64,000 bases of DNA, taken from contig NZ_JABBGJ010000044.1 of the NCBI RefSeq assembly GCF_012927345.1, positions 29,728 through 93,727 of the forward strand. The letters run 5' to 3'. The notes beneath the pieces are model-generated. The model saw only the letters and a list, made by a program, of their open reading frames with translations, did not search any database and had not been told where the DNA came from. The position numbers were made by a program, and so were the translations under genes. The stretch is from Paraburkholderia polaris (GTDB lineage: Bacteria > Pseudomonadota > Gammaproteobacteria > Burkholderiales > Burkholderiaceae). Positions 8,587 through 18,060 of the stretch are shown here, piece by piece; the first letter of the stretch is position 1, and the number at the start of each line of letters is the position of its first letter.

Positions 8587-9834
8587 ATGAGTGAAGCCGT
8601 GTCCAAGCAACCCAAGCGCTCCCGACGCGGGCTCATTCTGTTTGCGGTTGTCGTGCTGGCGCTAATCGCGCTTGTCGTTGTCCACCTGTTGACCCAGAAG
8701 AAACCCACGCGCGACGTCGCACCCATCGTCGTCACCGTGGCGAGCGCTACACTCGGTTCGATGCCAGTCACCTTGAGCGAACTCGGCACGGTCACGCCGA
8801 CCGCCACCGTGACCGTGCTGCCGCAGCTAAGCGGCTACCTGACGGCCGTCGGTTATCACGAAGGCCAGGAAGTCCAGAAAGGCCAGTTCCTCGCCCAGAT
8901 CGATCCGCGCCAGTATCAGATCAGCAAGCAGCAGGCTCAGGCGACACTCGCCAAAGACCGCGCGACGCTGGCCCAGGCGCGTGCCGATCTGGTCCGCTAC
9001 ACGCAGTTGAACGAGCGCAAGTCGATCGCCCAGCAGACCTTTGCGGATCAGCAATTCCTCGTGCAGCAAGACGAGGCCGCAGTCCAGTCCGACCTCGCCA
9101 ACATTGCCCAGTTCGACCTCGACCTGACCTATTGCCGCATCACCGCGCCGGTCGCCGGCAAGGTCGGCCTGCGCCTGGTCGACCCGGGCAACTACGTGAC
9201 GGCGTCATCGTCGACCGGAATTGTGGTCATCACCACCATCAAGCCGACTACCGTGCAGTTCACGGTGCCGCAAGACGCGCTGGCCTCCATCGTGCAGCGC
9301 CTGAATGGCGGCGCTACCTTGCCGGTTACCGCCTATTCCAGCGACAACGCGCGCGAGATTGCCACAGGAGCGCTCTACGCCGTCAGCAACCAGATGGCCA
9401 CGGCGACCGGCACCGTCACCCTGCGCGCCACTTTCGCCAACGAAGACGAAGCGCTGTTCCCTAACGAGTTCGTCAACGTCAAGCTGCTGGTCGATACGAT
9501 GCAGAATGCCGTGCTGGTGCCGACCGCCGCCGTGCAAACCGGCGCGCCCGGCGACTTCGTCTATCTGGTCAATGCGAACAACACTGTCTCCGTGCACAAG
9601 GTGAAGCTGGGTCCGAGCGACGGCAAGAACACGGTCATCCTGTCCGGCCTCTCCCAAGGCAACCAGGTGGTCACGGACGGCACGGACCGCCTGAACGACG
9701 GCGCCAAAATTCAGGCTGCCAAGCCGAAACCCGCGGCGGCTAGCCGTCCAGCCAGCGGCGCAGCCGCGGCGCCGGCCTCCTCCGAACCCGCTGCTGCGTC
9801 CGCGGCGGCGGCGGCCAATGCTGCTTCGTCGTAG
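8587..9834 (+). CDS. RND efflux periplasmic adaptor (MdtA-like)
   Basis: From ATG 8587 (GGAG 7 bases upstream) the product is 415 residues. It has an N-terminal membrane anchor (LILFAVVVLALIALVVVHLL), a lipoyl half with LPQLSGYLTAVGYHEGQEVQ, a coiled-coil hairpin (YQISKQQAQATLAKDRATLA onward), a second lipoyl half with FDLDLTYCRITAPVAGKVGL, and a beta-barrel/membrane-proximal domain. The last ~45 residues are an Ala/Pro/Ser-rich tail of unknown use. A longer frame starts at 8482 but lacks family support. It is first in a four-gene operon: the first pump starts 15 bases downstream. By homology to MdtABC-type systems it bridges the inner-membrane pumps to the outer-membrane lipoprotein; substrates are not predictable. 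Confidence 0.92.
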   Translation: MSEAVSKQPKRSRRGLILFAVVVLALIALVVVHLLTQKKPTRDVAPIVVTVASATLGSMPVTLSELGTVTPTATVTVLPQLSGYLTAVGYHEGQEVQKGQFLAQIDPRQYQISKQQAQATLAKDRATLAQARADLVRYTQLNERKSIAQQTFADQQFLVQQDEAAVQSDLANIAQFDLDLTYCRITAPVAGKVGLRLVDPGNYVTASSSTGIVVITTIKPTTVQFTVPQDALASIVQRLNGGATLPVTAYSSDNAREIATGALYAVSNQMATATGTVTLRATFANEDEALFPNEFVNVKLLVDTMQNAVLVPTAAVQTGAPGDFVYLVNANNTVSVHKVKLGPSDGKNTVILSGLSQGNQVVTDGTDRLNDGAKIQAAKPKPAAASRPASGAAAAPASSEPAAASAAAAANAASS

Positions 9835-9849
9835 CAGGCTCACGCGCCG

Positions 9850-12800
9850 ATGAATATTTCCCGTCTGTTTATTCTTCGACCGGTAGCCACGCTGCTGCTG
9901 ATGATCGCCCTCGTGCTGGTGGGCCTCGTCGCCATGCGCGTGCTGCCGGTTTCATCGCTGCCCAACGTCGACTATCCGACCATCCAGGTGCAGACGTTCT
10001 ATCCGGGCGCGAGCCCGGATGTGATGGCCACCACGGTCACGGCGCCGCTCGAAGTGCAGTTGGGCGAGATCCCCGGCTTGCAACAGATGACGTCGTATAG
10101 CTCGGACGGCGCGTCGGTCATCACGCTGCAGTTCGATCTGTCGCTGAACCTCGACATCGCCGAACAAAACGTCCAGCAGGCCATCAACGCCTCCAACAGC
10201 TACCTGCCCGCCGGCCTGCCCGCGCCGCCAACGTATGCCAAGGTCAACCCGGCCGACCAGCCGATCCTGACGCTCGCGGTCACATCGAAATCGATGTCGC
10301 TGACCCAGCTTGAAGACATCGCCAACAACCGTCTCGGCACCAAGATTTCCGAAGTGTCGGGCGTGGGCGTGGTCACGACCAGCGGCGGCAATGTGCCGGC
10401 CATCCGCGTCGAAGCGGACCCGCACAAGCTGGCCGCCTACGGCCTGAACATCGACGATCTGCGCACGCTGCTCAGCTATGTGAACGTCAGTCAGCCGAAG
10501 GGCAATTTCGACGGCCCGGACCTCGATTACACGATCAACGGCAACGATCAGATCACCGATCCGAAGGACTATCTGGACACGGTGATCGCTTACCAGAACG
10601 GCGCCCCGGTGTTCATGCGCGACGTCGCACGGGTCAGTCAGGCCGCTCAGGACGTCGAGCGCGGCGCCTGGTACAACGGCTCACCGGCGATCGTGCTCAA
10701 CGTGCAGCGGCAACCGGGCGCGAACGTGATCGCGACCGTCAACCAGATCATGAAGCAACTGCCTCAGCTCGAGTCCACGCTGCCGGCCGGCATGCAAGTG
10801 ACCGTCGTGTCGGACACCACGGGCGTGATCCGCTCGTCGGTCTCCGACGCGGCGTTCGAACTGATTCTCGCCATCGTGCTGGTGGTGGCGGTGATCTTCG
10901 TGTTCCTGCGCAACGTGCCCGCCACGCTGATTCCGAGCATATCGGTGCCGGTGTCGCTGATCGGCACCCTGGCTGTGATGTACCAGTTGAACTACTCGAT
11001 CGACAACCTCTCGCTGATGGCGCTCATCATCGCCACCGGCTTCGTGGTCGACGACTCGATCGTGATGATCGAGAACATCGTGCGTTATCTGGAGGAAGGC
11101 AAGACGCCGCTCGAAGCCGCGCTGGAAGGCGCGGGCCAGATCGGCTTCACGATTCTGTCGCTGACCGTCTCGCTGATTGCCGTGCTGATTCCGCTGCTCT
11201 TCATGGGCGGCGTGATCGGGCGTCTGTTCAGCGAATTCGCGGTGACGCTTGCCGTCACCATCGTGATCTCGGCGATTGTGTCGCTGACCGTGGTGCCGAT
11301 GCTCTGTGCGCGCATGTTGCGCGCGCAGGCCGACCGTCATCCGAGTCGCTTTGAGCGGATCAGCGAGGGCCTGTTCGACAAAACGCTCGGCGCTTATGAA
11401 CGCGGCCTGCGCTGGGTGCTGGATCACCAGGTGCTGACGCTCGTGGTGGCCGTCGGCACGGTCGTGCTGACCGGCATCCTGTACGTGGTGATTCCGAAGG
11501 GCCTCTTTCCGGTGCAGGACGTCGGCGTGATCGAGGGTATCAGCGTGGCCGACAACTCGGTGTCGTACGCCGCGATGGTGAACCGCCAGGGCGCGCTCGC
11601 CGATGCGATCCTGAAAGACCCGGATGTCACCTCGCTGACCTCCTACGTGGGAATCGACGGCACGAACTCGACGCTGAACAATGGCCGCTTCCTGATCAAT
11701 CTTCGCGACCGCGACAAGCGTTCCGACACGGCGCAAGAGGTTGCCCGGCGTCTGCAACAGGAAGTCGCCAATGTGCCCGGCGTCAAGCTCTACATGCAGC
11801 CCGAGCAGGATCTGACGCTCGACACGACGGTCTCGCCGAACCAGTACAGCTTCGTGCTGCGCGGACCGAGCCAGCAGGCGTTCCAGAAGTACGTGCCGGA
11901 ACTGGTCGCGAAGCTGAAGCAGATTCCGTCGCTTGCCGACGTGCAAAGCGACATGAATACCGACGGCCTCAGCGTGAACGTCGAAGTCAACCGGCAGTTG
12001 GCAGCGCGCTTCGGCATTACGCCCGCGACGATCGACAACGCGCTGTACGACGCGCTCGGCCAGCGGATCGTCTCGACCATCTTCGAGCAGTCCAACCAGT
12101 ACCGCGTGATTCTCGTCGCCAAACCGGAATCGTTGCCGAACGTGCAGTCGATCGGCGACCTGTATCTGCCGAGTCAGACCAGTAGCACGGGCCAGGTGCC
12201 GCTGTCGGGCATCGCGAAGATCCAGATCACGAAGTCGCCGCTCGTGATCAGCCATCTGGCGCAGTTCCCATCGGTCACCATCTCGTTCAACCTCGCGAAA
12301 GATGCGTCGTTGAGCACGGCCGTCAAGGCCATCCATCAGGCCGAACAGTCGGTGAACCTGCCACCGTCGATCACCTCGTCGCTGCAGGGCGCGGCCCAGG
12401 CATTCGAGGATTCGCTGTCGAGCGAAGTCTATCTGCTGATCGCGGCGCTGGTGGCGGTGTATATCGTGCTCGGCGTCCTGTACGAGAGCTTCATCCATCC
12501 GGTGACAATTCTGTCCACGCTGCCCTCGGCGGGAATCGGCGCGTTGCTCTCGCTGATGATCGCCGGCAGCGACCTGGATGTGATCGGCATTATCGGTATC
12601 GTGCTGCTCATTGGTATCGTCAAGAAGAACGCCATCATGATGGTGGACTTCGCACTGGACGCTGAACGCAATCACGGCAAGCCGCCACGCGAGGCGATCT
12701 TCCAGGCGTCGCTGCTGCGTTTCCGCCCGATCCTGATGACCACGCTCGCCGCCATGCTCGGCGCGCTGCCGATGCTGCTCGGCAGCGGCACGGGTTCCGA

Positions 12801-12981
12801 ATTGCGCCGGCCGCTGGGGCTCGCGATCATCGGCGGTCTGATGCTGAGCCAGGTGCTGACGCTCTTCACTACGCCCGTGATCTATCTGTTCTTCGACAGA
12901 ATGGCCGAGCGCACGAGACGCTGGCGCAACCGCAATAACCCGCAGAATCCGCCTGAAGGCGGCGCGGAGGAGGCGCCTTGA
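9850..12981 (+). CDS. RND multidrug efflux pump subunit (MdtB-like)
   Basis: The 1043-residue protein has the complete RND architecture: TM1 at the N-terminus (RPVATLLLMIALVLVGLVAM), a large periplasmic porter/docking loop, TM2-6 with GFVVDDSIVMIENIVRYLEE carrying the conserved TM4 Asp pair of the proton relay, a second periplasmic loop, and TM7-12 including GIVKKNAIMMVDFALDAERN. Length and motifs fit the HAE1 group. It follows the adaptor and overlaps the next pump gene by 4 bases (TTGA), so the two pumps are translationally coupled, as in MdtB/MdtC heteromultimers. It acts in the inner membrane and uses proton motive force to expel lipophilic compounds. Confidence 0.95.
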   Translation: MNISRLFILRPVATLLLMIALVLVGLVAMRVLPVSSLPNVDYPTIQVQTFYPGASPDVMATTVTAPLEVQLGEIPGLQQMTSYSSDGASVITLQFDLSLNLDIAEQNVQQAINASNSYLPAGLPAPPTYAKVNPADQPILTLAVTSKSMSLTQLEDIANNRLGTKISEVSGVGVVTTSGGNVPAIRVEADPHKLAAYGLNIDDLRTLLSYVNVSQPKGNFDGPDLDYTINGNDQITDPKDYLDTVIAYQNGAPVFMRDVARVSQAAQDVERGAWYNGSPAIVLNVQRQPGANVIATVNQIMKQLPQLESTLPAGMQVTVVSDTTGVIRSSVSDAAFELILAIVLVVAVIFVFLRNVPATLIPSISVPVSLIGTLAVMYQLNYSIDNLSLMALIIATGFVVDDSIVMIENIVRYLEEGKTPLEAALEGAGQIGFTILSLTVSLIAVLIPLLFMGGVIGRLFSEFAVTLAVTIVISAIVSLTVVPMLCARMLRAQADRHPSRFERISEGLFDKTLGAYERGLRWVLDHQVLTLVVAVGTVVLTGILYVVIPKGLFPVQDVGVIEGISVADNSVSYAAMVNRQGALADAILKDPDVTSLTSYVGIDGTNSTLNNGRFLINLRDRDKRSDTAQEVARRLQQEVANVPGVKLYMQPEQDLTLDTTVSPNQYSFVLRGPSQQAFQKYVPELVAKLKQIPSLADVQSDMNTDGLSVNVEVNRQLAARFGITPATIDNALYDALGQRIVSTIFEQSNQYRVILVAKPESLPNVQSIGDLYLPSQTSSTGQVPLSGIAKIQITKSPLVISHLAQFPSVTISFNLAKDASLSTAVKAIHQAEQSVNLPPSITSSLQGAAQAFEDSLSSEVYLLIAALVAVYIVLGVLYESFIHPVTILSTLPSAGIGALLSLMIAGSDLDVIGIIGIVLLIGIVKKNAIMMVDFALDAERNHGKPPREAIFQASLLRFRPILMTTLAAMLGALPMLLGSGTGSELRRPLGLAIIGGLMLSQVLTLFTTPVIYLFFDRMAERTRRWRNRNNPQNPPEGGAEEAP

Positions 12982-15900
12982 ACATCTCGGCGTTATTCAT
13001 CCGGCGGCCCGTCGCGACCACGCTTCTGGCCATCGCGATTCTGATCTCCGGGGCACTCGCCTACTTCCGGCTGCCGGTCGCGCCGTTGCCGAACATCGCC
13101 TTTCCGGTCATCGTGGTGCAGGCGAACATGGCGGGCGCGAGCCCGGACATCATGGCGTCCACGGTGGCCGAGCCGCTCGAGCGGCGGCTCGCCACCATTG
13201 CCGACGTTGAAGAACTGACTTCGATCAGCTATGTCGGCTCGTCGATGATCGTTGTCGAGTTCGGGTTGAAGCGCGACATCAACGGCGCCGCGCGCGACGT
13301 CGAAGCGGCGATCCAGGCGGCGCGCGCCGACTTGCCGACCACGCTGCGCAGCAATCCGACCTATCGCCAGTACAACCCGGCGGATGCCCCCATCATGGTG
13401 CTCTCGCTGACGTCGGACACGCTCACCAAGGCACAGCTCTACGATTCCGCGGATTCGGTGATCCAGCAGCAGCTCTCGCAGGTCAACGGTGTGGGCCAGA
13501 TCACGCTCGGCGGCGGCGCGTTGCCCTCGGTGCGCGTCGAGTTGCAACCGGGCAAGCTGAACAGCTACGGTATTGGTCTGGAAGACGTGCGCGCGGCGAT
13601 CAGCGCAGCCAACGCCGACAGCGCGAAGGGCCATCTCGACGAGGGCAACCAGCGCTACGTGGTCACGTCCAACGACCAGATTACGCATGCCGCGCCGTAC
13701 AAAGACCTGGTGGTCGCCTACCGCAACGGCGCGCCGGTCCAGTTGCGCGACGTGGCCCAGGTCAGGGACTCGAACGAAAATATCCGCAATGCCGGGCTCT
13801 TCAACGGCAAGTCCGCCATCCTCGTGATCGTGTATCCGATGCCCGGCAGCAATGTCGTGAGCACCGTCGCGCAGATTCGCAAGGTGCTGCCGTCGATCGA
13901 GGCGACACTGCCGAGCAGTGTGCACGTGGGCGTCGCGATCGACCGCTCGGAGTCGGTCAGAGCGTCGGTGGGCGACACGGAGCGCACGCTGTTCATCGCC
14001 GTGCTGCTGGTGGTGGGCGTGGTGTTCATCTTCCTGCAATCGCCGCGCGCCACGCTGGTGCCGGCCGTCGCGCTGCCGCTGTCGATCGTGGGCACCTTCG
14101 GGCCGATGTACCTGCTCGGCTACAGCATCGACAACCTTTCGCTGATGGCGCTCACCATCGGTACCGGCTTCGTGGTCGACGATGCGGTGGTGGTGCTGGA
14201 AAACATCGTGCGTCACATGGAGTTGGGGCTCAGTCCGAAAGAGGCCGCCTTGAAAGGCAGCGGCGAGGTGGGCTTCACGGTGATCTCGATGAGCCTGTCG
14301 CTGATTGCGGTGTTCCTCCCGATCATGCTGATGCCGGGCGTTGTCGGCCTGTTGTTCCACGAGTTCGCGGTCACGCTGTCCATCGCCATCCTGATCTCGC
14401 TGCTGATTTCGCTGACGGTCACGCCGGCCATGTGCGCCTATGTGCTGAGCCGCGACAACGCCGGGCATTCGAAGGCCCGTTGGGCGACGTGGGTCGAAAA
14501 GCAGTTCGATCGTTTCAAGAACGCCTATGCGCGCTCGCTCACGGCCGTACTGGACCATGCCTTGCTGGTCATCCTGCTGTTGATCGGCCTGCTGGTGGGC
14601 AATGTGTTCCTGTTCAAGCTGGTGCCGGCCACCTTCTTTCCCGAGCAGGACACCGGCATCCTGATTGGCCAGATCATCGCTGACCAGAGCATCTCCTTTC
14701 CGGCGATGCAAAAGAAGCTCACGCAATTGCAGGAGATCGTGCAGAAGGATCCGGCTGTGGCCTCGGTGGCTGGCTTTACCGGCGGCCGCGCGCTCAATAC
14801 CGCGAACGTGTTCATCGAACTCAAGCCGCTGGCGCAACGCCATCTCACGGCCACCGAGGTCGTGAACCGCCTGCGACCCAAGCTCAACGCGGTCTCGGGC
14901 GCGCGGCTCTTTATCCAGGCACAGCAGGATCTGCGAATCGGCGGACGGCAATCCGCCGCCGAGTATCAATACACACTCACCAGCGACGATTCCGCCGCGC
15001 TGTTCAAGTGGACACCGCTACTCGTCGCCGCGCTCGCCAAGGAGCACGCGCAGTTGCTCGACGTGAACTCGGACTTGCAGCAAAACGGTCTGCAGACCTA
15101 CATCAAAATCAATCGCTCGACGGCGGCACGCTACGGCTTTGCGCCGAACCAGGTCGACAACGTACTGTACGACGCGTTCGGCCAGCGGACGGTATCGACC
15201 ATCTACAACCCGCTCAACCAGTATTTCGTGGTGATGGAAGTCGCGCCGGACTACTGGCAGTACCCGCAAATGCTCAACCAGATTTACCTGAGCACGGCGG
15301 CGGGCAACGCCACCGGCACGGCGGGCACGCAGATGCCGGGTGCCACGGTGTCGGGCGTGACGGTGGCGACCCAAGCCGGTACGACCACGTCGTCGGGCAC
15401 GAACGCACTCAACTCGAACGCCCAGGCCAACGCGACCACCAACAGCATCGCCAACAGCAAGGGGGGCAGTTCGACCGGCAGCGCGGACAGCACCTCGGCT
15501 GAAACCATGGTGCCGCTGGCGGCGCTGGCGTCGTACTCGAACAGCCATACGTCGACGCAGGTGAACCATCAGAGCGGCCTCGTGGCCGCGACGATTTCGT
15601 TCAACCTGCCGGCGGGCGGTTCGTTGAGCAACGCGGCCGTGTCGATCAACAACACGATCCGCGAGATCGGCATGCCCGCCAGCGTCCACGGATCGTTTGC
15701 CGGCGCGGCGGCGGCCTACTCGCAGTCCATGGGTACGGTGCCGCTGCTGATCCTGGCGGCGCTCGGCGTGGTGTATATCGTGCTGGGCGTGTTGTACGAA
15801 AGCTCGATCCACCCGTTGACCATCCTGTCGACGCTGCCGTCCGCGGGCATTGGCGCGACGCTGGCATTGCTGATTTTCGGCACGCCGTTCTCGGTCATCG

Positions 15901-16301
15901 CGTTGATCGGCATCATCCTGCTGATCGGTATCGTCAAGAAGAACGGCATCATGATGGTCGACGTTGCGATCAATTTGCAGCGCAGCGAAGGCATGCCGGC
16001 GAGGGACGCGATTCACGCGGCCGCCGTGGTCCGTCTGCGGCCGATTATGATGACCACCTTCGCGGCCGTGCTCGGCGCCGTGCCGCTGGCCATCGGCATT
16101 GGCCAGGGCGCGTCGCTGCGCCAACCGCTCGGTATCACGGTGATGGGCGGCCTGATCCTCAGTCAGGTCTTTACCTTGTACACAACGCCGGTGATCTACC
16201 TCTACCTCGACCGCTTGCGTTTCAAGCTGGTCAGATGGTCCGCAAACCTGCCATGGAATCGCGACGCGCAGCAACCCGGACAACCGGATACGAGGGCATG
16301 A
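12978..16301 (+). CDS. RND multidrug efflux pump subunit (MdtC-like) with a low-complexity insertion
   Basis: This second HAE1-type pump is 1107 residues, about 70 longer than usual. Motifs include GFVVDDAVVVLENIVRHMEL (TM4) and GIVKKNGIMMVDVAINLQRS (TM10/11 region). It starts at TTG 12978, overlapping the previous stop, behind a GGAGGAGG ribosome binding site at about 12966-12973. The extra length is a Thr/Ser/Asn/Gly/Ala-rich segment at about residues 772-842, within the second periplasmic region just after the conserved QIYLSTA strand. Homologous pumps have a short loop there. It overlaps the outer-membrane factor gene by ATGA. With the preceding pump it probably forms a heterotrimer. Confidence 0.93.
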   Translation: MNISALFIRRPVATTLLAIAILISGALAYFRLPVAPLPNIAFPVIVVQANMAGASPDIMASTVAEPLERRLATIADVEELTSISYVGSSMIVVEFGLKRDINGAARDVEAAIQAARADLPTTLRSNPTYRQYNPADAPIMVLSLTSDTLTKAQLYDSADSVIQQQLSQVNGVGQITLGGGALPSVRVELQPGKLNSYGIGLEDVRAAISAANADSAKGHLDEGNQRYVVTSNDQITHAAPYKDLVVAYRNGAPVQLRDVAQVRDSNENIRNAGLFNGKSAILVIVYPMPGSNVVSTVAQIRKVLPSIEATLPSSVHVGVAIDRSESVRASVGDTERTLFIAVLLVVGVVFIFLQSPRATLVPAVALPLSIVGTFGPMYLLGYSIDNLSLMALTIGTGFVVDDAVVVLENIVRHMELGLSPKEAALKGSGEVGFTVISMSLSLIAVFLPIMLMPGVVGLLFHEFAVTLSIAILISLLISLTVTPAMCAYVLSRDNAGHSKARWATWVEKQFDRFKNAYARSLTAVLDHALLVILLLIGLLVGNVFLFKLVPATFFPEQDTGILIGQIIADQSISFPAMQKKLTQLQEIVQKDPAVASVAGFTGGRALNTANVFIELKPLAQRHLTATEVVNRLRPKLNAVSGARLFIQAQQDLRIGGRQSAAEYQYTLTSDDSAALFKWTPLLVAALAKEHAQLLDVNSDLQQNGLQTYIKINRSTAARYGFAPNQVDNVLYDAFGQRTVSTIYNPLNQYFVVMEVAPDYWQYPQMLNQIYLSTAAGNATGTAGTQMPGATVSGVTVATQAGTTTSSGTNALNSNAQANATTNSIANSKGGSSTGSADSTSAETMVPLAALASYSNSHTSTQVNHQSGLVAATISFNLPAGGSLSNAAVSINNTIREIGMPASVHGSFAGAAAAYSQSMGTVPLLILAALGVVYIVLGVLYESSIHPLTILSTLPSAGIGATLALLIFGTPFSVIALIGIILLIGIVKKNGIMMVDVAINLQRSEGMPARDAIHAAAVVRLRPIMMTTFAAVLGAVPLAIGIGQGASLRQPLGITVMGGLILSQVFTLYTTPVIYLYLDRLRFKLVRWSANLPWNRDAQQPGQPDTRA

Positions 16302-17947
16302 CGATGAAGACTTCCCGTAACCGCTTTGGGACGCCAGGTGAGCCAACTGGTGGACTGCTTGGTGGACTGCTTGGTGGCTCACTTGACCGCGTTGGCCGCC
16401 TTGGCCGCCTTGGCCGCCTTGGTCGCGTTGACCGCCTTGGCCGCCTTGGCCGCCTTGGCCGCCTTGGCCCGCTTCGGCCGCTGGCCGTCGCGACGCTGGC
16501 CCTGCTGGCCAGCGGTTGCATGGTCGGCCCGGACTACCACCGGCCACAAGTCAACGTGGCCGCCACCTACTCGGAGTTGCCGGGCTGGACGCAAGCCGAG
16601 CCCGCGGCGGAGAAACCGAAGGGCGACTGGTGGACGGCATTCAACGATCCGCTGATCGACCAACTCGAACCGCTGGTGTCGGTGTCGAACCAGACCGTGC
16701 GCGCGGACTACGCGAACTATCAGGAAGCGCTGGCAGAAGTGCGGGCGGCGCGTGCCGGCCTGTTTCCGACCATTAGCGCAACCGGTTCGGGCACCAAGGC
16801 GCGTAGCTCGGTCGGCAATGCCGCCAGAGTGGTCAATTCGGCCTCGCTGGAAGGCAACGTCAGCTGGGCGCCCGACCTGTGGGGCCAGGTGCGGCGCACG
16901 ATCGAAGAAAACGCCGCGACGGCGCAATCGAGCGAAGCGACGCTCGCCAATGCGACGCTCGCCGAGCAGGTGGCGCTGGCCACGGCGATCATCGAACTGC
17001 GCACCAGCGACGCCAATATCGACCTTCTGCAGAAGACCGTCGTGGCCTACAAGCACTATCTGGATGTCGTGTCCGACCAGGATCAGGCGGGCACCGTCCC
17101 GCCGTCCGATGTAATCACTGCCCGCACCCAGCTCGAGACGGCGCAGTCCAATCTGATCGCTCTCGGCGTGGCGCGCGCTCAAGACGCGCACGCGATCGCC
17201 GTGTTGGTGGGCAAGAATCCGGAAGAACTGTCCATCACGCACAGCACCACGATGCCGACGCTGCCGAGCGTGCCCGTCGGCGTGCCGTCGACACTGCTCG
17301 AACGCCGGCCCGACATCGCGGCCGCCGAGCGCAGGATGGCTGCGCAAAACGCGGCGATCGGCGTGGCGGTGTCGGCGTATTACCCGGCGATTTCCCTCTC
17401 CGGGCTGGCCGGCCTCACGCAGTCGCCGTTGTCCGGTTTGTTCAACGTGGCCAACTACGTCTGGTCGCTGGGCGGCAGCGCCACCGAAACGCTTTTCGAC
17501 GGCGGCTTGCGCAGTGCCGACGTCGACGCGGCGAAGGCGGCCTACGACTCGGCCGTCGCCAGCTACCGGGGCACGGTGTTGACAGCGTTTCAGAACGTTG
17601 AAGACGACTTGAGCGGGTTGCGAATCCTGGCCGAGCAATCGGTCGTCCTGGATACGGCCGTGCAAGACGCAACCCGTGGCGCCGAGATCGCGTTCAACGA
17701 GTATGAAGCCGGTACGGTGGACTACACGACGGTGGCGACCGCGCAGGCCACACAGTTGAACACTCAGCAGACCGCGCTGAATGTTCAGGAGACGCGCCTG
17801 CTGGACTCGGCGTCGCTATTCGGCGATCTGGGCGGCGGCTGGTCGGCAGATCAGTTGCATGATCCACGGCATCCAGATCGACAACAGGCATCGCCTGTGC
17901 AGACGGGGGATGCGGCGGCGGGGACGGTCGACACCAAGACGCAGTGA
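16298..17947 (+). CDS. NodT-family outer-membrane efflux lipoprotein with a repeat-extended leader
   Basis: From ATG 16298, which overlaps the pump stop as ATGA, the product is 549 residues. Two outer-membrane-efflux repeats form the coiled-coil barrel, ending in the usual EYEAGTVDYTTVATAQATQL segment. The lipobox is LLASGC with Cys74, followed by MVGPDYHRP, the standard mature start of OprM/NodT proteins. The leader is abnormal: about 55 residues of Gly-Leu-Arg repeats precede the hydrophobic segment, where 15-25 residues in all are normal. No ATG, GTG or TTG lies in frame between 16304 and the Cys codon, so the repeat must be translated. A longer frame to 16235 exists. It completes the tripartite RND exporter. 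Confidence 0.9.
   Translation: MTMKTSRNRFGTPGEPTGGLLGGLLGGSLDRVGRLGRLGRLGRVDRLGRLGRLGRLGPLRPLAVATLALLASGCMVGPDYHRPQVNVAATYSELPGWTQAEPAAEKPKGDWWTAFNDPLIDQLEPLVSVSNQTVRADYANYQEALAEVRAARAGLFPTISATGSGTKARSSVGNAARVVNSASLEGNVSWAPDLWGQVRRTIEENAATAQSSEATLANATLAEQVALATAIIELRTSDANIDLLQKTVVAYKHYLDVVSDQDQAGTVPPSDVITARTQLETAQSNLIALGVARAQDAHAIAVLVGKNPEELSITHSTTMPTLPSVPVGVPSTLLERRPDIAAAERRMAAQNAAIGVAVSAYYPAISLSGLAGLTQSPLSGLFNVANYVWSLGGSATETLFDGGLRSADVDAAKAAYDSAVASYRGTVLTAFQNVEDDLSGLRILAEQSVVLDTAVQDATRGAEIAFNEYEAGTVDYTTVATAQATQLNTQQTALNVQETRLLDSASLFGDLGGGWSADQLHDPRHPDRQQASPVQTGDAAAGTVDTKTQ
16349..16377 (+). repeat. 12-bp tandem repeat (GGTGGACTGCTT) in the NodT leader
   Basis: Two exact copies of GGTGGACTGCTT plus a 5-base partial third copy encode GGLLGGLLGG in the lipoprotein leader. 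It lies 7 bases before a longer 9-bp minisatellite, so together they make an unstable coding stretch. Confidence 0.85.
16385..16474 (+). repeat. 9-bp coding minisatellite, ten units (GGCCGCCTT)
   Basis: Ten consecutive 9-base units occupy 90 bases. Six are exactly GGCCGCCTT and the others differ by one to three bases (GACCGCGTT, GGTCGCGTT, GACCGCCTT, GGCCCGCTT). Each unit encodes Gly/Asp-Arg-Leu/Val, and unit changes keep the frame. The variant units recur in a larger-scale pattern, which suggests past block duplication. Confidence 0.9.
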
Positions 17948-18060
17948 TTTGAGGCCGTCGCGGGATGAATCGGGCCGGCTGTCGGCCTGAGCGACGGCTC
18001 AAAAATATAAGCTCCGGCGGACGACGCGTTAAACCAAACGCCGGCCGCCAGATGTGCGCC

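Noticed and set aside
10681..12675. Very long open frame (664 codons) on the minus strand opposite the first RND pump
   Set aside because: It is a GC3-bias shadow of the pump gene. The product is an Arg/His/Asp-rich string with no fold or family, and similar shadows lie opposite the second pump (12993-14969) and the NodT gene (16379-17665).
16349..16474. Repeats considered as a CRISPR array
   Set aside because: Units are directly adjacent without spacers and encode a regular peptide, so this is a coding minisatellite.
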